Positions 35,468-44,397 of a stretch of 64,000 nucleotides of DNA are shown one piece after another. Each line of letters starts with the position of its first letter. The first letter of the stretch is position 1. Both the position numbers and the translations under genes were made by a program. The notes below the pieces were generated by a model. The model searched no databases, was not told where the DNA came from, and was given only the letters and a program-made list of their open reading frames with translations. Origin of the DNA: Planctomycetales bacterium ZRK34 (GTDB taxonomy: Bacteria; Planctomycetota; Phycisphaerae; Phycisphaerales; Zrk34); assembly GCA_014873095.1 (NCBI GenBank), contig CP050848.1, forward strand, positions 3,903,850 to 3,967,849, written 5' to 3'.

Positions 35468-36658
35468 ATGTTCGAGCAAGTCACCACCGCGCCCCCGGAT
35501 GCGATCCTCGGCCTGACCGAAGCCTTCAACGCCGATGTCAACCCGAACAAGATCAATCTTTCGGTGGGTGTCTACAAGGACGCCAACGGCACCACCCCCG
35601 TGCTCGGCACCGTCAAGGAAGCCGAGCGCCGCCTGCTCGAAACTGAAAAGACCAAAAGCTACAAGCCCATGACCGGCGACCCCGCCTATGGCAAGCTGGT
35701 CCGCGCCCTGGTCTTCGGCGATAGCCATGACCTGGTCGCCGGCGGCCGGGCCATCACCGCCCATACCCCCGGCGGAACCGGCGCCCTCCGCGTTGCCGGT
35801 GATTACCTGCATCGCCTGCACCCCGAGGCGTCGATCTGGCTCAGCGATCCGACCTGGGCCAACCACAACGGCATCTTCACCGCCGCTGGATTGAACATCA
35901 ACAAGTACGCCTATTTCGACGCTTCGATCAACGCCGTCAACTTCGACAAGATGTTTGACTCGCTCAAGCAGATCCCCGCCGGCGACGTCGTGCTCCTGCA
36001 CGGCTGCTGTCACAACCCCACCGGCGCCGACCCGACCGTCGCCCAGTGGGAGCAGCTCGGCGATCTGCTTGCCGAGCGCGGCATCACCCCGCTGGTCGAC
36101 TTCGCCTACCAGGGCCTCGGCGATGGTATCGATGCCGACGCCGCCGGCGTGCGTGCCCTGGCTGCCAAGGTCGATGAGTTGTTCGTCTGCACCAGCTTCT
36201 CGAAGAACTTCGGCCTGTACAACGAGCGCACCGGCGCGCTGACCGTCGTGTGTAAAAACACCGACCACGCCGCCGCCGTCGCCAGCCAGGTCAAGATCAC
36301 CATCCGCACCAACTATTCCAACCCCCCCGCGCACGGCGCCGCCATCGTCACCACCGTCCTCGACGACGCCGACCTCCGCGCCAAGTGGGAAGAAGAAGTC
36401 GCCGACATGCGCCACCGCATCAACGGCATGCGCCAGCTCTTCGTCGAAAAGATGCACGCGCTGAAGCCCGACCACGACTTCGGCTTCATCGTCGATCAGC
36501 GCGGCATGTTCAGCTTCTCCGGCCTCACCCGCGAGCAGGTCGAAACGCTCAAAACCAAGGACTCGATCTACATCGTCGGCTCCGGCCGCATCAACGTCGC
36601 CGGCATGACCGAGTCCAACATGGACGCCCTCTGCGAAGCCATCACCCGCGTCCTCTGA
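35468..36658 (+). CDS. Aspartate/aromatic amino acid aminotransferase
   Basis: Class I PLP-dependent transaminase, 396 residues. Motifs: LSVGVYKDANGTTPVL near the N-terminus, GGTGALRVAGDYLH (~105), LHGCCHNPTGADPT (~178), DFAYQGLGDG (~215) and the PLP lysine in CTSFSKNFGLYNERTG (~250). The family includes AspC and TyrB, which cannot be told apart here. ATG at 35468 gives the usual length; an upstream in-frame GTG (35456) is less likely. The indolepyruvate oxidoreductase 6 kb away could use aryl-pyruvates it makes. Confidence 0.94.
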   Translation: MFEQVTTAPPDAILGLTEAFNADVNPNKINLSVGVYKDANGTTPVLGTVKEAERRLLETEKTKSYKPMTGDPAYGKLVRALVFGDSHDLVAGGRAITAHTPGGTGALRVAGDYLHRLHPEASIWLSDPTWANHNGIFTAAGLNINKYAYFDASINAVNFDKMFDSLKQIPAGDVVLLHGCCHNPTGADPTVAQWEQLGDLLAERGITPLVDFAYQGLGDGIDADAAGVRALAAKVDELFVCTSFSKNFGLYNERTGALTVVCKNTDHAAAVASQVKITIRTNYSNPPAHGAAIVTTVLDDADLRAKWEEEVADMRHRINGMRQLFVEKMHALKPDHDFGFIVDQRGMFSFSGLTREQVETLKTKDSIYIVGSGRINVAGMTESNMDALCEAITRVL

Positions 36659-36666
36659 CATACCCC

Positions 36667-36708
36667 CAAGCCCGATGACGAGCCCCAGCGAGTCGTCGGG
36701 GTACCCGG
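36667..36708 (+). repeat. AAGCCCGATGACGAGC repeat, copy 2
   Basis: CCCGATGACGAGC pairs imperfectly with GAGTCGTCGGGG; the element ends in GTACCC. Starts 8 nt after the aminotransferase stop. Closest to copy 4 (39096-39140), which is its inverted near-identical version. Confidence 0.75.
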
Positions 36709-36733
36709 CAACCGGGTTCAAACTCACCCCCCC

Positions 36734-36765
36734 AAAGCCGCGCACCTTCCAAGTGCGCGGCTTTT
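36734..36765 (+). terminator. Rho-independent terminator of the aminotransferase gene
   Basis: Perfect 12-bp stem (AAAGCCGCGCAC with GTGCGCGGCTTT), 7-nt loop and T-rich end. Confidence 0.9.
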
Positions 36766-37144
36766 CACATCCCGCTCCCGCCACCCGCTAACGCGCACAA
36801 ACCCGACCGAAACACCCCTCCGAAAAAACGTCCTTTCACCCCCGATCCCGCCGCAAAAACCGCGATCAGACCCGCCGGGCGCGCACATGCGTGTCGTTTT
36901 GCCGCGCCGGTGCGCACAAACCGAACCACTCGGCGCAACGTCCATGCGCACCAGCATGTCGTCCGTCACGAATATGCGCACCAATCCGTCGCGACTTTTC
37001 CGTAAATCAGCGTTCGCCGCCGCCGCTCGCGTCACCCTTGTGCGCGCCACCCGCCTGCCGCCCTCCAATCCCCGCTCGCGCGCACAAGCACGTCACACCA
37101 AAAAAGTGAATTCATTGAAAAACCCCCATTTACTACCCCCACCC

Positions 37145-37191
37145 CCAAGCCCGATGCTGAGCCCCTAAAGGGCGAAGCGTCGGGATATCCC
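37145..37191 (+). repeat. AAGCCCGATG repeat, copy 3
   Basis: CAAGCCCGATGCTGAGCCCC followed by AAAGGGCGAAGCGTCGGGATATCCC, the same element as copy 2 with a diverged middle. Confidence 0.65.
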
Positions 37192-37337
37192 TGCGTCAAA
37201 GTGCCGTGATACGAAACAGAAAATCAGAGGGCTTCCATCTCATTCTCCTCCCCAGAAGGCTGGCATGAGAAACCGGCCGCTAACGCTTAACAGATGGGAG
37301 ATTGTGGGGTGTGAGTTCTTTGAAAGCGTTACGAATC

Positions 37338-37778
37338 CTAGGACATTGGTATGGTTGTATATCGAAACGTTTGTCCCATGCCGGATACTTCCAGCAGATA
37401 ATATAGATCGTCTTCATGTTTTGATGTAAAGACCGCAAAAACTGACCCGTTCTTTGAATAACATCCTTCTAACAAATAAACTTCGCTTGGGTATTGTTGA
37501 GACAAGCTATGCATGAATTCAAGAGCAATGGCTACTTGTTCCTGAGTCGCCCAATGTTCGGGGTGATCCCAAGCCCAGTCGGAAAGTAGTTGTTTCTCCA
37601 TCACAAATGAATGTCGACACATGTCATGAGACTTCGCGTGCGTGCATCCCAGCATGGAAAATGCAATTATTATTACGACAGCTAGATTGCCCAAGAATAG
37701 GGGATAAGGACAAGCATTCAACTTGCTGGTTGTATCTGCCTCCTGCACTGTCGAGTTGTTTCGGGTGATATAGCTCAT
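37338..37778 (-). CDS. Small lipoprotein of unknown function
   Basis: 146 residues. A hydrophobic segment (~30-45) ends in a lipobox-like FSMLGC (Cys ~47), so it is probably a lipid-anchored envelope protein. The remaining ~100 residues are globular (EQVAIALEFMHSLSQQYPSEVYLLEGCYSKNGSVFAVF) and match no family I know. The ATG overlaps the stop of the GH10 gene (ATGA), indicating translational coupling. The gene is clearly AT-richer than its neighbours, which suggests recent acquisition. The open frame extends upstream into the GH10 gene, but that part is a shadow. Confidence 0.72.
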   Translation of the reverse strand: MSYITRNNSTVQEADTTSKLNACPYPLFLGNLAVVIIIAFSMLGCTHAKSHDMCRHSFVMEKQLLSDWAWDHPEHWATQEQVAIALEFMHSLSQQYPSEVYLLEGCYSKNGSVFAVFTSKHEDDLYYLLEVSGMGQTFRYTTIPMS

Positions 37779-39085
37779 GGCAGTTTGATGTCGAGGGTTT
37801 GTTTGCCGGGGGTGTTGAGTTGGAAGTTGGTGGTGTGGTTGCCGGCGGTCAGGCGGTAGGCGCCGAGGTAGGCGCGGAAGTGGATTTGGCCGGTGGGGTC
37901 GGGGGTTAACTTCTGGGGGGCGGTCCACCAGTCTTGTTTGATCAGTTTTTCGAGGACGTGGTAGGCGGGTTTGGGGGTCATGTCTTGGCGGAGGAGGCCG
38001 GCGGGGGCGGTCATCCAGGCGCCGCGGTCGGAAAAGTCCCACCATGTGATCGCTTCGACGGCGGGGTGGGAAAAGGCGAGGCGGTAGAAGCGGCGGACCT
38101 GCTCGGCCTGGCGGGCTTCGCCTTCGGGGGTGGTGCGCCAGTCGGGGTGGGACTGGTTCCAGTTGGGGTGTGATTTCAGCGGGCCGCTGAGGATAGTCAG
38201 TTCGGTGAAGTGCAGCGGTTTGCCGAACGGGGCGAAGCGCTCGCAGACCTGCCAGAGTTTTTCCGGGGACCAGACACCGGTGTGCATGTGCGACTGCAGG
38301 CCGATGACGTCGATCGGCATGTCGGCGTCGAGGCACTCGCGGATGATTTTGGCGTAGGCATCGTCGACGCGGTAGTCGTTGAGCAGGAGGGTTGTGTCGG
38401 GGTTGTGTTTGCGGGCGCGGGTGAAGGCGGCGTTGATCAGGCCGGCGCGGCCGAGCTTCTGGCACCAGCGGGCGATCGGGTTGCGGCCATTTTCATTGCC
38501 GGGGGTGTCGATGACTTCGTTGACGACGTCCCACGTATCGATCAGACCTCGGAAGGTGGTGACTTCACGCTCGATGCGGGCGAGTTGGGCGCGCTCGATG
38601 GCGTCAACCTCGCGGTCGTTGAGCCACTTGGGCGCGACGTTGTGCCAGCAGAGCGGGTGGCCCTTGGGAAGGATGTTGTTTTCGGCGCACCATGTCGCCA
38701 TGCGGCGGAGGCGGTCGGCATCGGGATGATCTTCCTGATGCTCGTAGGCGCCCCAGTAGAACGGTAGCGTGGCGAAGTTGAACACGGCGGCGAACTGTTT
38801 GCGGTAGGCGGTTTCGGCGGCGGGCTCGCCGCAGCGGCCGAGCATGTAGGCATTACAGCCGAAGAGGAATTTGTGGCGGGTCTGCTCGATGGCGACTTCG
38901 CCTTGGACGGGTTTGCCCGCGGCGTCGGTGATCGTCAGCGTCACCTCGGCGGTGCGGTACTTCTGGATGCGCTGATCGATCTGGGCATCGCTCCAGGGGT
39001 CGGGCGATTGGGCCAGGGCGAGGGATGCAGCAAACAACATCCCGCAGAAGATCGGCGGGAACGATCGGGGGGGGTGGGAGTTCAT
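37775..39085 (-). CDS. GH10 endo-1,4-beta-xylanase
   Basis: 436-residue exported enzyme. A signal peptide (to ~SLALAQ) is followed by a beta-rich N-terminal module (~30-75, AEVTLTITDAAGKPVQGEVAIEQTRHKFLFGCN). The GH10 TIM barrel then spans ~75-395 with LPFYWGAYEH, KGHPLCWHNVAPKWL, the acid/base Glu in DTWDVVNEVID and the nucleophile Glu in LHFTELTIL. ITWWDFSD is near the end. A ~45-residue beta tail (HFRAYLGAYRL) closes it. Probably hydrolyses xylan or mixed plant/algal beta-glycans. The start codon has no good ribosome site; the next Met (residue 16) is an alternative. Confidence 0.92.
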   Translation of the reverse strand: MNSHPPRSFPPIFCGMLFAASLALAQSPDPWSDAQIDQRIQKYRTAEVTLTITDAAGKPVQGEVAIEQTRHKFLFGCNAYMLGRCGEPAAETAYRKQFAAVFNFATLPFYWGAYEHQEDHPDADRLRRMATWCAENNILPKGHPLCWHNVAPKWLNDREVDAIERAQLARIEREVTTFRGLIDTWDVVNEVIDTPGNENGRNPIARWCQKLGRAGLINAAFTRARKHNPDTTLLLNDYRVDDAYAKIIRECLDADMPIDVIGLQSHMHTGVWSPEKLWQVCERFAPFGKPLHFTELTILSGPLKSHPNWNQSHPDWRTTPEGEARQAEQVRRFYRLAFSHPAVEAITWWDFSDRGAWMTAPAGLLRQDMTPKPAYHVLEKLIKQDWWTAPQKLTPDPTGQIHFRAYLGAYRLTAGNHTTNFQLNTPGKQTLDIKLP

Positions 39086-39095
39086 GGGAGGCGCC

Positions 39096-39140
39096 GGAGT
39101 ACCCCGACGACTCGCTGCGCTCGTCATCGGGCTTGGGGGG
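39096..39140 (-). repeat. AAGCCCGATGACGAGC repeat, copy 4 (inverted)
   Basis: GTACCCCGACGACTCGC...GCTCGTCATCGGGCTTG, near-identical reverse complement of copy 2. It fills the gap between the oxidoreductase stop and the GH10 start. Confidence 0.75.
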
Positions 39141-39150
39141 GGGCGGCGGG

Positions 39151-42100
39151 TTATGACCGGCCGGGGGTGAGGATGCGGTCGGAGAGGCTGACCTTGACGC
39201 ACGGCTCGAGGGCGTGGGTGTCTTCCTCGTTGCCGGCGAGGATGGCCTCGGCGCGGGCGCGGGCGGCTTCCTGTTTGGGGTAGCGGATCTCGCGGAATCC
39301 CGTGACGGATTCGGGGGCGCTGAGGGCCGCGAGCCATCGCTGGTACTGGCGCGGGGTGGTCCAGTCGGCCTGGTCGACGAGTTTTTCGTACCAATCGCGG
39401 AAGGCGCGTTCGGATTTGTGCCAACCCGGCAGGATCGACCGCAGCCAGCCGCAGCGCGAAAGCAGCTTCAACTCCCAGTCGCGACTCTTCCAGTGGAAGC
39501 GGAACTTGCGGCCGAAGAGGACAAACTCGGGGCGATTGTGATGGCGATACGTGATGGTGTCGCCGCGGGCGGTGTTGACCTTGTAGCGGCGCTGATCGCG
39601 CTTGTACTTTTCGGGGTTGGTCAGCATGGCGGCGACGTAGACCTCGTCCTTGATCAGCATGACCTTGGCGAGGTTCCAGACGACCTTGCGCGTGACGGCG
39701 AAGTCGCTGGAGGTTTCATCCTTGTGGAAGATGTCGACGAGGCGCTTGCAGTAGCGTTCGGCGTAGGCGATGCCGCCCCAGATGGCGCAGTCGTAAGCGC
39801 GGATGATGACATCGCGCATGAGCTGATCGTCGACTTTCAGGCCGCGCGTGGCGCGGAAGGTCTGCTTCATCAACACGCGGAACTGCTTGGCGATGCGGTC
39901 GCCGCGGCGTTTGGACATCACGCCGAACTGCTTGCGGAGCATGTTCGTCTTGCGGCGCATGGCCTGGCGGGCGGATTCGACTTCGCGCGACAGCGGCACG
40001 ACGAACAGGTCCGGGCGGACGACGATCTTGCGGCCGATGTGGAAGGCGCGGAGGTTGCGATCGAGCTCGTTGCGGCGAACGATGCGGCGGATGGCTTTTT
40101 CGATGGCTTCGAAAGTCAGCGGCAGATAGCCGGCCTGATAAGCCATGCCGAGCATCATGATGTTGGCGTAGAGCTTGGTGTCGAGCAGGCGCTCGCAGAG
40201 GTCGCCGACGTTGAAGCCGAAGTAGCGGTCGGGCTGGACGGCATCGCGGATGACCTTTTCGGTTTCGGCGACGTCGAAATCGCCCTGGCCCATGAGGCCG
40301 GAGATGGTGGGGGTTTTGGCGGTGTTGACGACGGCGGCGGTGACATCGGGGGCGGCGATGCGGTAGCCATGGCGGGGATCGATGGCGCGGGAGCCTTCGA
40401 GGATATCGACGGCCATGAGCAGGTCGGCCTTGCCGTAGGGAATGATCGGCGTGACGGCGGTTTTGTCATCGCGGGTGAACACGACCTGCGAGTAGATGCC
40501 GCCGTTGCGAATGGCGAGGCCTTTTTTATCGAGGAACTGGACGTGGTAGCCCATTTCGTGGCCGGCGGAGACGAGGATGGCGGTCGCCAGGCCGATGCCC
40601 ATGCCGCCGACGCCGGAGAGGTAGCATCGCCAGTATTTCTGGTCGGCATGGATGGGTCGCGGGGCATCGGGGATGTCGTCGAGATCGACGAACTCATCGC
40701 CGCGGCGGGGCGGGGCGACGCGCGTGATGGTGACCTGCTCGAAGCTGGGGCAGGCATGGATGCGGGCGCAGGCGCCGTCGTCGACGCACCACGAGGTGTC
40801 GGTCTGAATCTTGTGGCCGTAGTCGGTGTCGGTCACCTTCAGGCCGGGGCAGCCGGTCTGGGTGGTACACTCGAGGCAGTATTCACAGACCTCGGTGGCG
40901 ACGTTCATGTAGGTCTTTTTCGGGAGGAACCCGAACTCGCGCTCGCGCTGCCGCTCATCGCGTCGGACACGGCGCTGGTAGGTGATGCCGCATTCCTTGT
41001 CGGCGATGACGACCTTGACGCCGGGGGCGAGGATGGCGCTTTCGAGGGCATCGCGGTAGGCATCGCGATCTTCGGGGTTCATGCGGACGATGCGCGTGGG
41101 GGTTTTGGCCTTTTTGGGAACCAGGCCGCGCACGATGCGTTCGATGTTCAGCGGGGTCGCTTCGTTGCCGGTCAGATCATGCTCGACGCCGGCGTGGACC
41201 TGATGGCCGGTCATCGCGGTGGTCTGGTTTTCGAGGATGATGTAGGTGATGTCCTGCCCGGCGTAGATCGACTGGCCGATGGCGACCTGGCCGGAGTGGA
41301 AGAACGTGCCATCACCCATGAAGACGATCTGCTTGTTGGTGATGAACGAGTCGACGCCGGCCCCGGTCGCGCCGCCCAGGCCCATGCCCGAGTAGTTGTG
41401 CATCAGCGGTTTGTTCGGCTCGAACATCAGCATCGTGTAGCAGCCGGTGTCGCCGTGGGCGACCAGGTCGATCGGCGGCGACTTGTGCGTGCGCTGCATG
41501 TATTCGGAATCCAGCAGATCGTTACGCAGCTCCAGCAGCACGTTCGATGAATCACGATGCGGACAACCCGGGCAGAAGGTCGGCGTCCGCGCGGCGCTGG
41601 CGGCCACGGCCGATCGCGTCAGGTCGATGCGGTCCAGCTCGCGGGTGAGGCGACCGTTGGTCATCTCGATCGGCAGCGTGGGGTGGTCTTTGATCAGGGG
41701 CACGAGGCGTTCGATCAGCAGCGAGGGGTGCAGGCCGCGCATCGTGGGAATGCCGGGCAGATCGCGGGGGAACTTCTTGCCCCAGACCTCAGCCTGGGTT
41801 TGCCCGCTCTGCTGCAGGGGCGCCAGAATCGCCTGCACCTGCCGCTCGACGAAGCTGCGGCGTTCTTCGATGACGACGATCTGCCTCACCTGGTGGGCGA
41901 AGTCGCGCACGATCTGTTCGTCGACCGGATAGCTGAGCCCGAGTTTGAGAATCGGGAATCGACCCGACAGGCCCATCTCTTCCAGCGCGTGTACGAGATA
42001 CGAGTAAGCGACGCCCGATGCGACAAAACCCATCGGCACGGTCTCGCCGCGCTGCGGCTTGCACTCGATGCGGTTGACCCCCAACTCGCGCGCCGCGGCG

Positions 42101-42828
42101 CACACCGCCGCATGACGCTGCGGCATGGTCAACTCCCGCTGCCACGTGCGCGGCGGAAGCAACACAAACTGATCCAGCGTTTTGGAAATGTCTTTGTCGT
42201 AGCTGAGCGTGGCGCGCTGTTTGGCGGAGACATTCGGGTAGTCGTTGGGACGTGCGATGACAGAGCCGCCGCCGTCAGCCAGCGCGACGGTCATCATGTA
42301 CCCGATGTAGATCTGCCCGGCCTTGCCGAGTTTGAAAGAGATGTCGACCCAGTCTTTGACTTCCTGCGGACTGGAAGGTTCGAGCATCGGCAGACGCACA
42401 TGCTCGGCGAGGAAGCGCGAGTCGGCCGGCACCTGCGTCGAGTCCGACCACGGGTCGTCGCCGCAGACGATCAGCGCGCCCGAGTCGCCCTTGGTGCCTG
42501 CGAGCACGCCCAGCGCCAGCGCGTCCGAAGCCACGTGCAGCCCGACAGACTTCTGCGCGATGATCGCGCGACACCCGGCCATCTGGGCGCCATTGGCCAT
42601 CGCCATCGCCAGGGCTTCGTTGGAAGCGATCCGGGCGACGATGCCTTTATCGTTGAGCAGGGGGCCGATCGATTCACAGGCGTCGAAGAACCCGGCAATC
42701 GGTGAGCCGGGGTAACCAGTCAGCAGGTGAACGCCACCGGTCGTTTCCAGCGCACCTTTGACCAGTAGTTCGTTGCCTGTGAAGATCTCCCGTCCCGCTT
42801 CGAGTGTAAATCGCGGGTCAGTTCTCAT
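39151..42828 (-). CDS. Indolepyruvate ferredoxin oxidoreductase, three-part fusion
   Basis: 1225-residue TPP and Fe-S enzyme oxidising aryl-pyruvates (or other 2-oxo acids) with CoA and ferredoxin. Residues ~15-380 are the pyrimidine-binding part (GNELLVKGALETTGGVHLLTGYPGSP). Residues ~400-600 bind TPP (CPGCPHRDSS, MGLGGATGAGVDS, GDGTFFHSGQ). A ferredoxin-like segment ~645-690 carries Cys clusters (CEYCLECTTQTGCPG, CVDDGACARIHACPS). Residues ~725-920 are the gamma-type domain (SGVGGMGIGLATAILVSAG, GLAIRNGG). The last ~250 residues are the DUF6537-like extension found in single-chain versions. Cytoplasmic. Its ATG has no obvious strong ribosome site. Confidence 0.92.
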   Translation of the reverse strand: MRTDPRFTLEAGREIFTGNELLVKGALETTGGVHLLTGYPGSPIAGFFDACESIGPLLNDKGIVARIASNEALAMAMANGAQMAGCRAIIAQKSVGLHVASDALALGVLAGTKGDSGALIVCGDDPWSDSTQVPADSRFLAEHVRLPMLEPSSPQEVKDWVDISFKLGKAGQIYIGYMMTVALADGGGSVIARPNDYPNVSAKQRATLSYDKDISKTLDQFVLLPPRTWQRELTMPQRHAAVCAAARELGVNRIECKPQRGETVPMGFVASGVAYSYLVHALEEMGLSGRFPILKLGLSYPVDEQIVRDFAHQVRQIVVIEERRSFVERQVQAILAPLQQSGQTQAEVWGKKFPRDLPGIPTMRGLHPSLLIERLVPLIKDHPTLPIEMTNGRLTRELDRIDLTRSAVAASAARTPTFCPGCPHRDSSNVLLELRNDLLDSEYMQRTHKSPPIDLVAHGDTGCYTMLMFEPNKPLMHNYSGMGLGGATGAGVDSFITNKQIVFMGDGTFFHSGQVAIGQSIYAGQDITYIILENQTTAMTGHQVHAGVEHDLTGNEATPLNIERIVRGLVPKKAKTPTRIVRMNPEDRDAYRDALESAILAPGVKVVIADKECGITYQRRVRRDERQREREFGFLPKKTYMNVATEVCEYCLECTTQTGCPGLKVTDTDYGHKIQTDTSWCVDDGACARIHACPSFEQVTITRVAPPRRGDEFVDLDDIPDAPRPIHADQKYWRCYLSGVGGMGIGLATAILVSAGHEMGYHVQFLDKKGLAIRNGGIYSQVVFTRDDKTAVTPIIPYGKADLLMAVDILEGSRAIDPRHGYRIAAPDVTAAVVNTAKTPTISGLMGQGDFDVAETEKVIRDAVQPDRYFGFNVGDLCERLLDTKLYANIMMLGMAYQAGYLPLTFEAIEKAIRRIVRRNELDRNLRAFHIGRKIVVRPDLFVVPLSREVESARQAMRRKTNMLRKQFGVMSKRRGDRIAKQFRVLMKQTFRATRGLKVDDQLMRDVIIRAYDCAIWGGIAYAERYCKRLVDIFHKDETSSDFAVTRKVVWNLAKVMLIKDEVYVAAMLTNPEKYKRDQRRYKVNTARGDTITYRHHNRPEFVLFGRKFRFHWKSRDWELKLLSRCGWLRSILPGWHKSERAFRDWYEKLVDQADWTTPRQYQRWLAALSAPESVTGFREIRYPKQEAARARAEAILAGNEEDTHALEPCVKVSLSDRILTPGRS

Positions 42829-43148
42829 GATGGTCGATCCCGTTCACCGGGGGCCGAACCTCACGCCAGACACGGTATCACGTGTCGGAATGCCTGGCAT
42901 GACTCCGGCGGCCGGCCGGTTGCGTGACGAGCCCCAAATCCGGTCCCTTCCAGAGGGCTGGTCCCGCCGCGATCCCTCGCTATAAACGGTCACTATTGTA
43001 GCGATCCGAGGCGGATCGTCCTAACAGAAAATTACAGAATTTATCCTCAAACCCGTGTCAGCATCTCCGTGTGAGGGGTCTACACATACTGCCACAAGTC
43101 TATGAATATGCAAATTTTATCGTGATATTTCAGGCCCGGTGGGCGATT
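42829..43148. other. Gap between prfB 3' end and oxidoreductase 5' end
   Basis: 320 bp. I see no gene, strong terminator or clear promoter. The right part (43020-43140) is AT-richer than the surroundings. Confidence 0.5.
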
Positions 43149-44262
43149 TTACGCCTGCTGGCCCTGTTTGCGGCGACGCTGCAGTTCGGCCTCGATGAAG
43201 CCCTGCAGGTCGCCATCGAGCACACGCTGGGGGTTGCCCACTTCGTAGCCGGTGCGGGTGTCCTTGACGCGGTTGTCGTAGATCACGTAGCTGCGGATCT
43301 GCGTGCCCCAGCCGGTCTCCAGCTTGCCGCCGGTTTCGGCCGCACGCTCGGCTTCGCGCTTTTCCTCTTCGTGCTGTTCGAGCTTGGCCTGCAGAATCGC
43401 CATCGCCTGCTTCTTGTTCTGCTGCTGCTTGCGCTCGTTGGAGCAGACCACCGTGATGCCGGTGGGGCGGTGCAGAATGCGGCAGGCCGTCGCCAGCTTG
43501 TTGACGTTCTGACCGCCGGGGCCTGACGACCGCGCGAAGAATTCGATGTCGCAATCGTTTTCGTCGATCTCGATGTCCGTCTCTTCCAGCTCGGGCACCA
43601 CATCCACGCTCGCGAAGCTCGTCTGCCGCTTGCCCTGGGCATTGAACGGGCTGACACGCGCCAGCCGGTGCGTGCCGCGCTCGCACGACATGTACCCGTA
43701 AGCGTAAGGCCCCTGCACGTGCAACGTGATGTCCTTGATGCCGGCTTCTTCGCCGTCGTGCTTGTCGAGTTCCTCCGCCTTCCAGCCCTCAGCCTGGAAG
43801 TAGTGCAGATACATCCGCAGCAGCATCTCCGCCCAGTCGTTGGCTTCGGTGCCGCCGTCGCCGGAGTAGATCGACAGGTAGCAATTGCGGTGGTCGTGCT
43901 TGCCCGACAGCAGGGACTGGGTCTCAACCGAGTCCATGCGCGGCTCCAGCACATCGAGCTTGGCTTCAACTTCCTTGCGGGCGTCGGCGTCTTCTTCCTC
44001 CTCGGCCAGCTCGTACAACACCTGCAGGTCTTCGATCTCACCCGTCAGCTTGCGCACGGGATCAACCATCGCCTTGAGCGTTTTCAGCTCGCCGACGATC
44101 TTCTGAGCCTGGTCCTGGTCGTTCCAGAAGTCAGGCGATTCCATCATTTTTTCGAGTTCACCGAGGCGGGCGGTCTTGTCATCGAGGTTAAAGAGAGTCG
44201 CGGATCGTTAAAATCCGCGCCTCGAGTTGTTCGATGTCAGCCCGTACGTTTTCGCGTGCCAT
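43149..44262 (-). CDS. prfB: Peptide chain release factor 2, expressed through +1 frameshift
   Basis: Releases nascent chains at UGA and UAA codons. RF2 identity comes from the SPF tripeptide (LARVSPFNAQGK) and GPGGQNVNKL. The main frame (43149-44189) needs a +1 shift from a 24-codon first frame that starts at ATG 44262, with GGAG 6 nt upstream. The first frame ends at CTT TAA (44193-44188); dropping one T continues as Asn-Leu-Asp-Asp-Lys, aligning with the known RF2 shift point. The total is 370 residues, normal for RF2. Unusually the stop is TAA rather than TGA and no AGGGGG-like stimulator precedes it; a 7-bp hairpin lies just upstream instead. Confidence 0.9.
44188..44219 (-). promoter_or_regulatory. 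Programmed frameshift site of prfB with upstream hairpin
   Basis: On the minus strand: hairpin CGCGGAT-N7-ATCCGCG (44219-44199), five bases, then CTT TAA C (44193-44187). The slip moves from CTT to the overlapping +1 frame. In most bacteria the stop is TGA and an SD-like hexamer sits 3 nt before CTT; neither is present. Confidence 0.7.
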
Positions 44263-44397
44263 GTTCAACTCCATCTAGCCGGGCCGCGACGCGGCCCAGG
44301 CCCCCCCCCCCCGGCTGTGATCAGGTGACTGCCATCGTAGCACCCATGTCGCGGCCAGTCACATCCACCATGCAAACATTTCACCGCACGTGGTACC

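Larger units (their letters stand above)
36659..37337. other. Noncoding interval with repeats, terminator and GCGCAC cluster
   Basis: 679 bp without a credible gene. From left to right: AAGCCCGATG repeat copy 2, the aminotransferase terminator, a C-rich stretch with six GCGCAC hexamers (36793, 36881, 36912, 36946, 36976, 37080), repeat copy 3, and ~140 bp of nondescript DNA before the lipoprotein gene's 3' end. Confidence 0.6.

Noticed and set aside
36724..37068. 114-codon minus-strand frame in the C-rich gap
   Set aside because: Starts in a repeat-rich stretch, Arg/Gly-rich translation, overlaps the aminotransferase terminator.
39214..41550. 778-codon open frame on the plus strand
   Set aside because: Lies wholly antisense to the oxidoreductase gene, has low-complexity Gly/Val/Asp-rich translation and no motif; a high-GC shadow.
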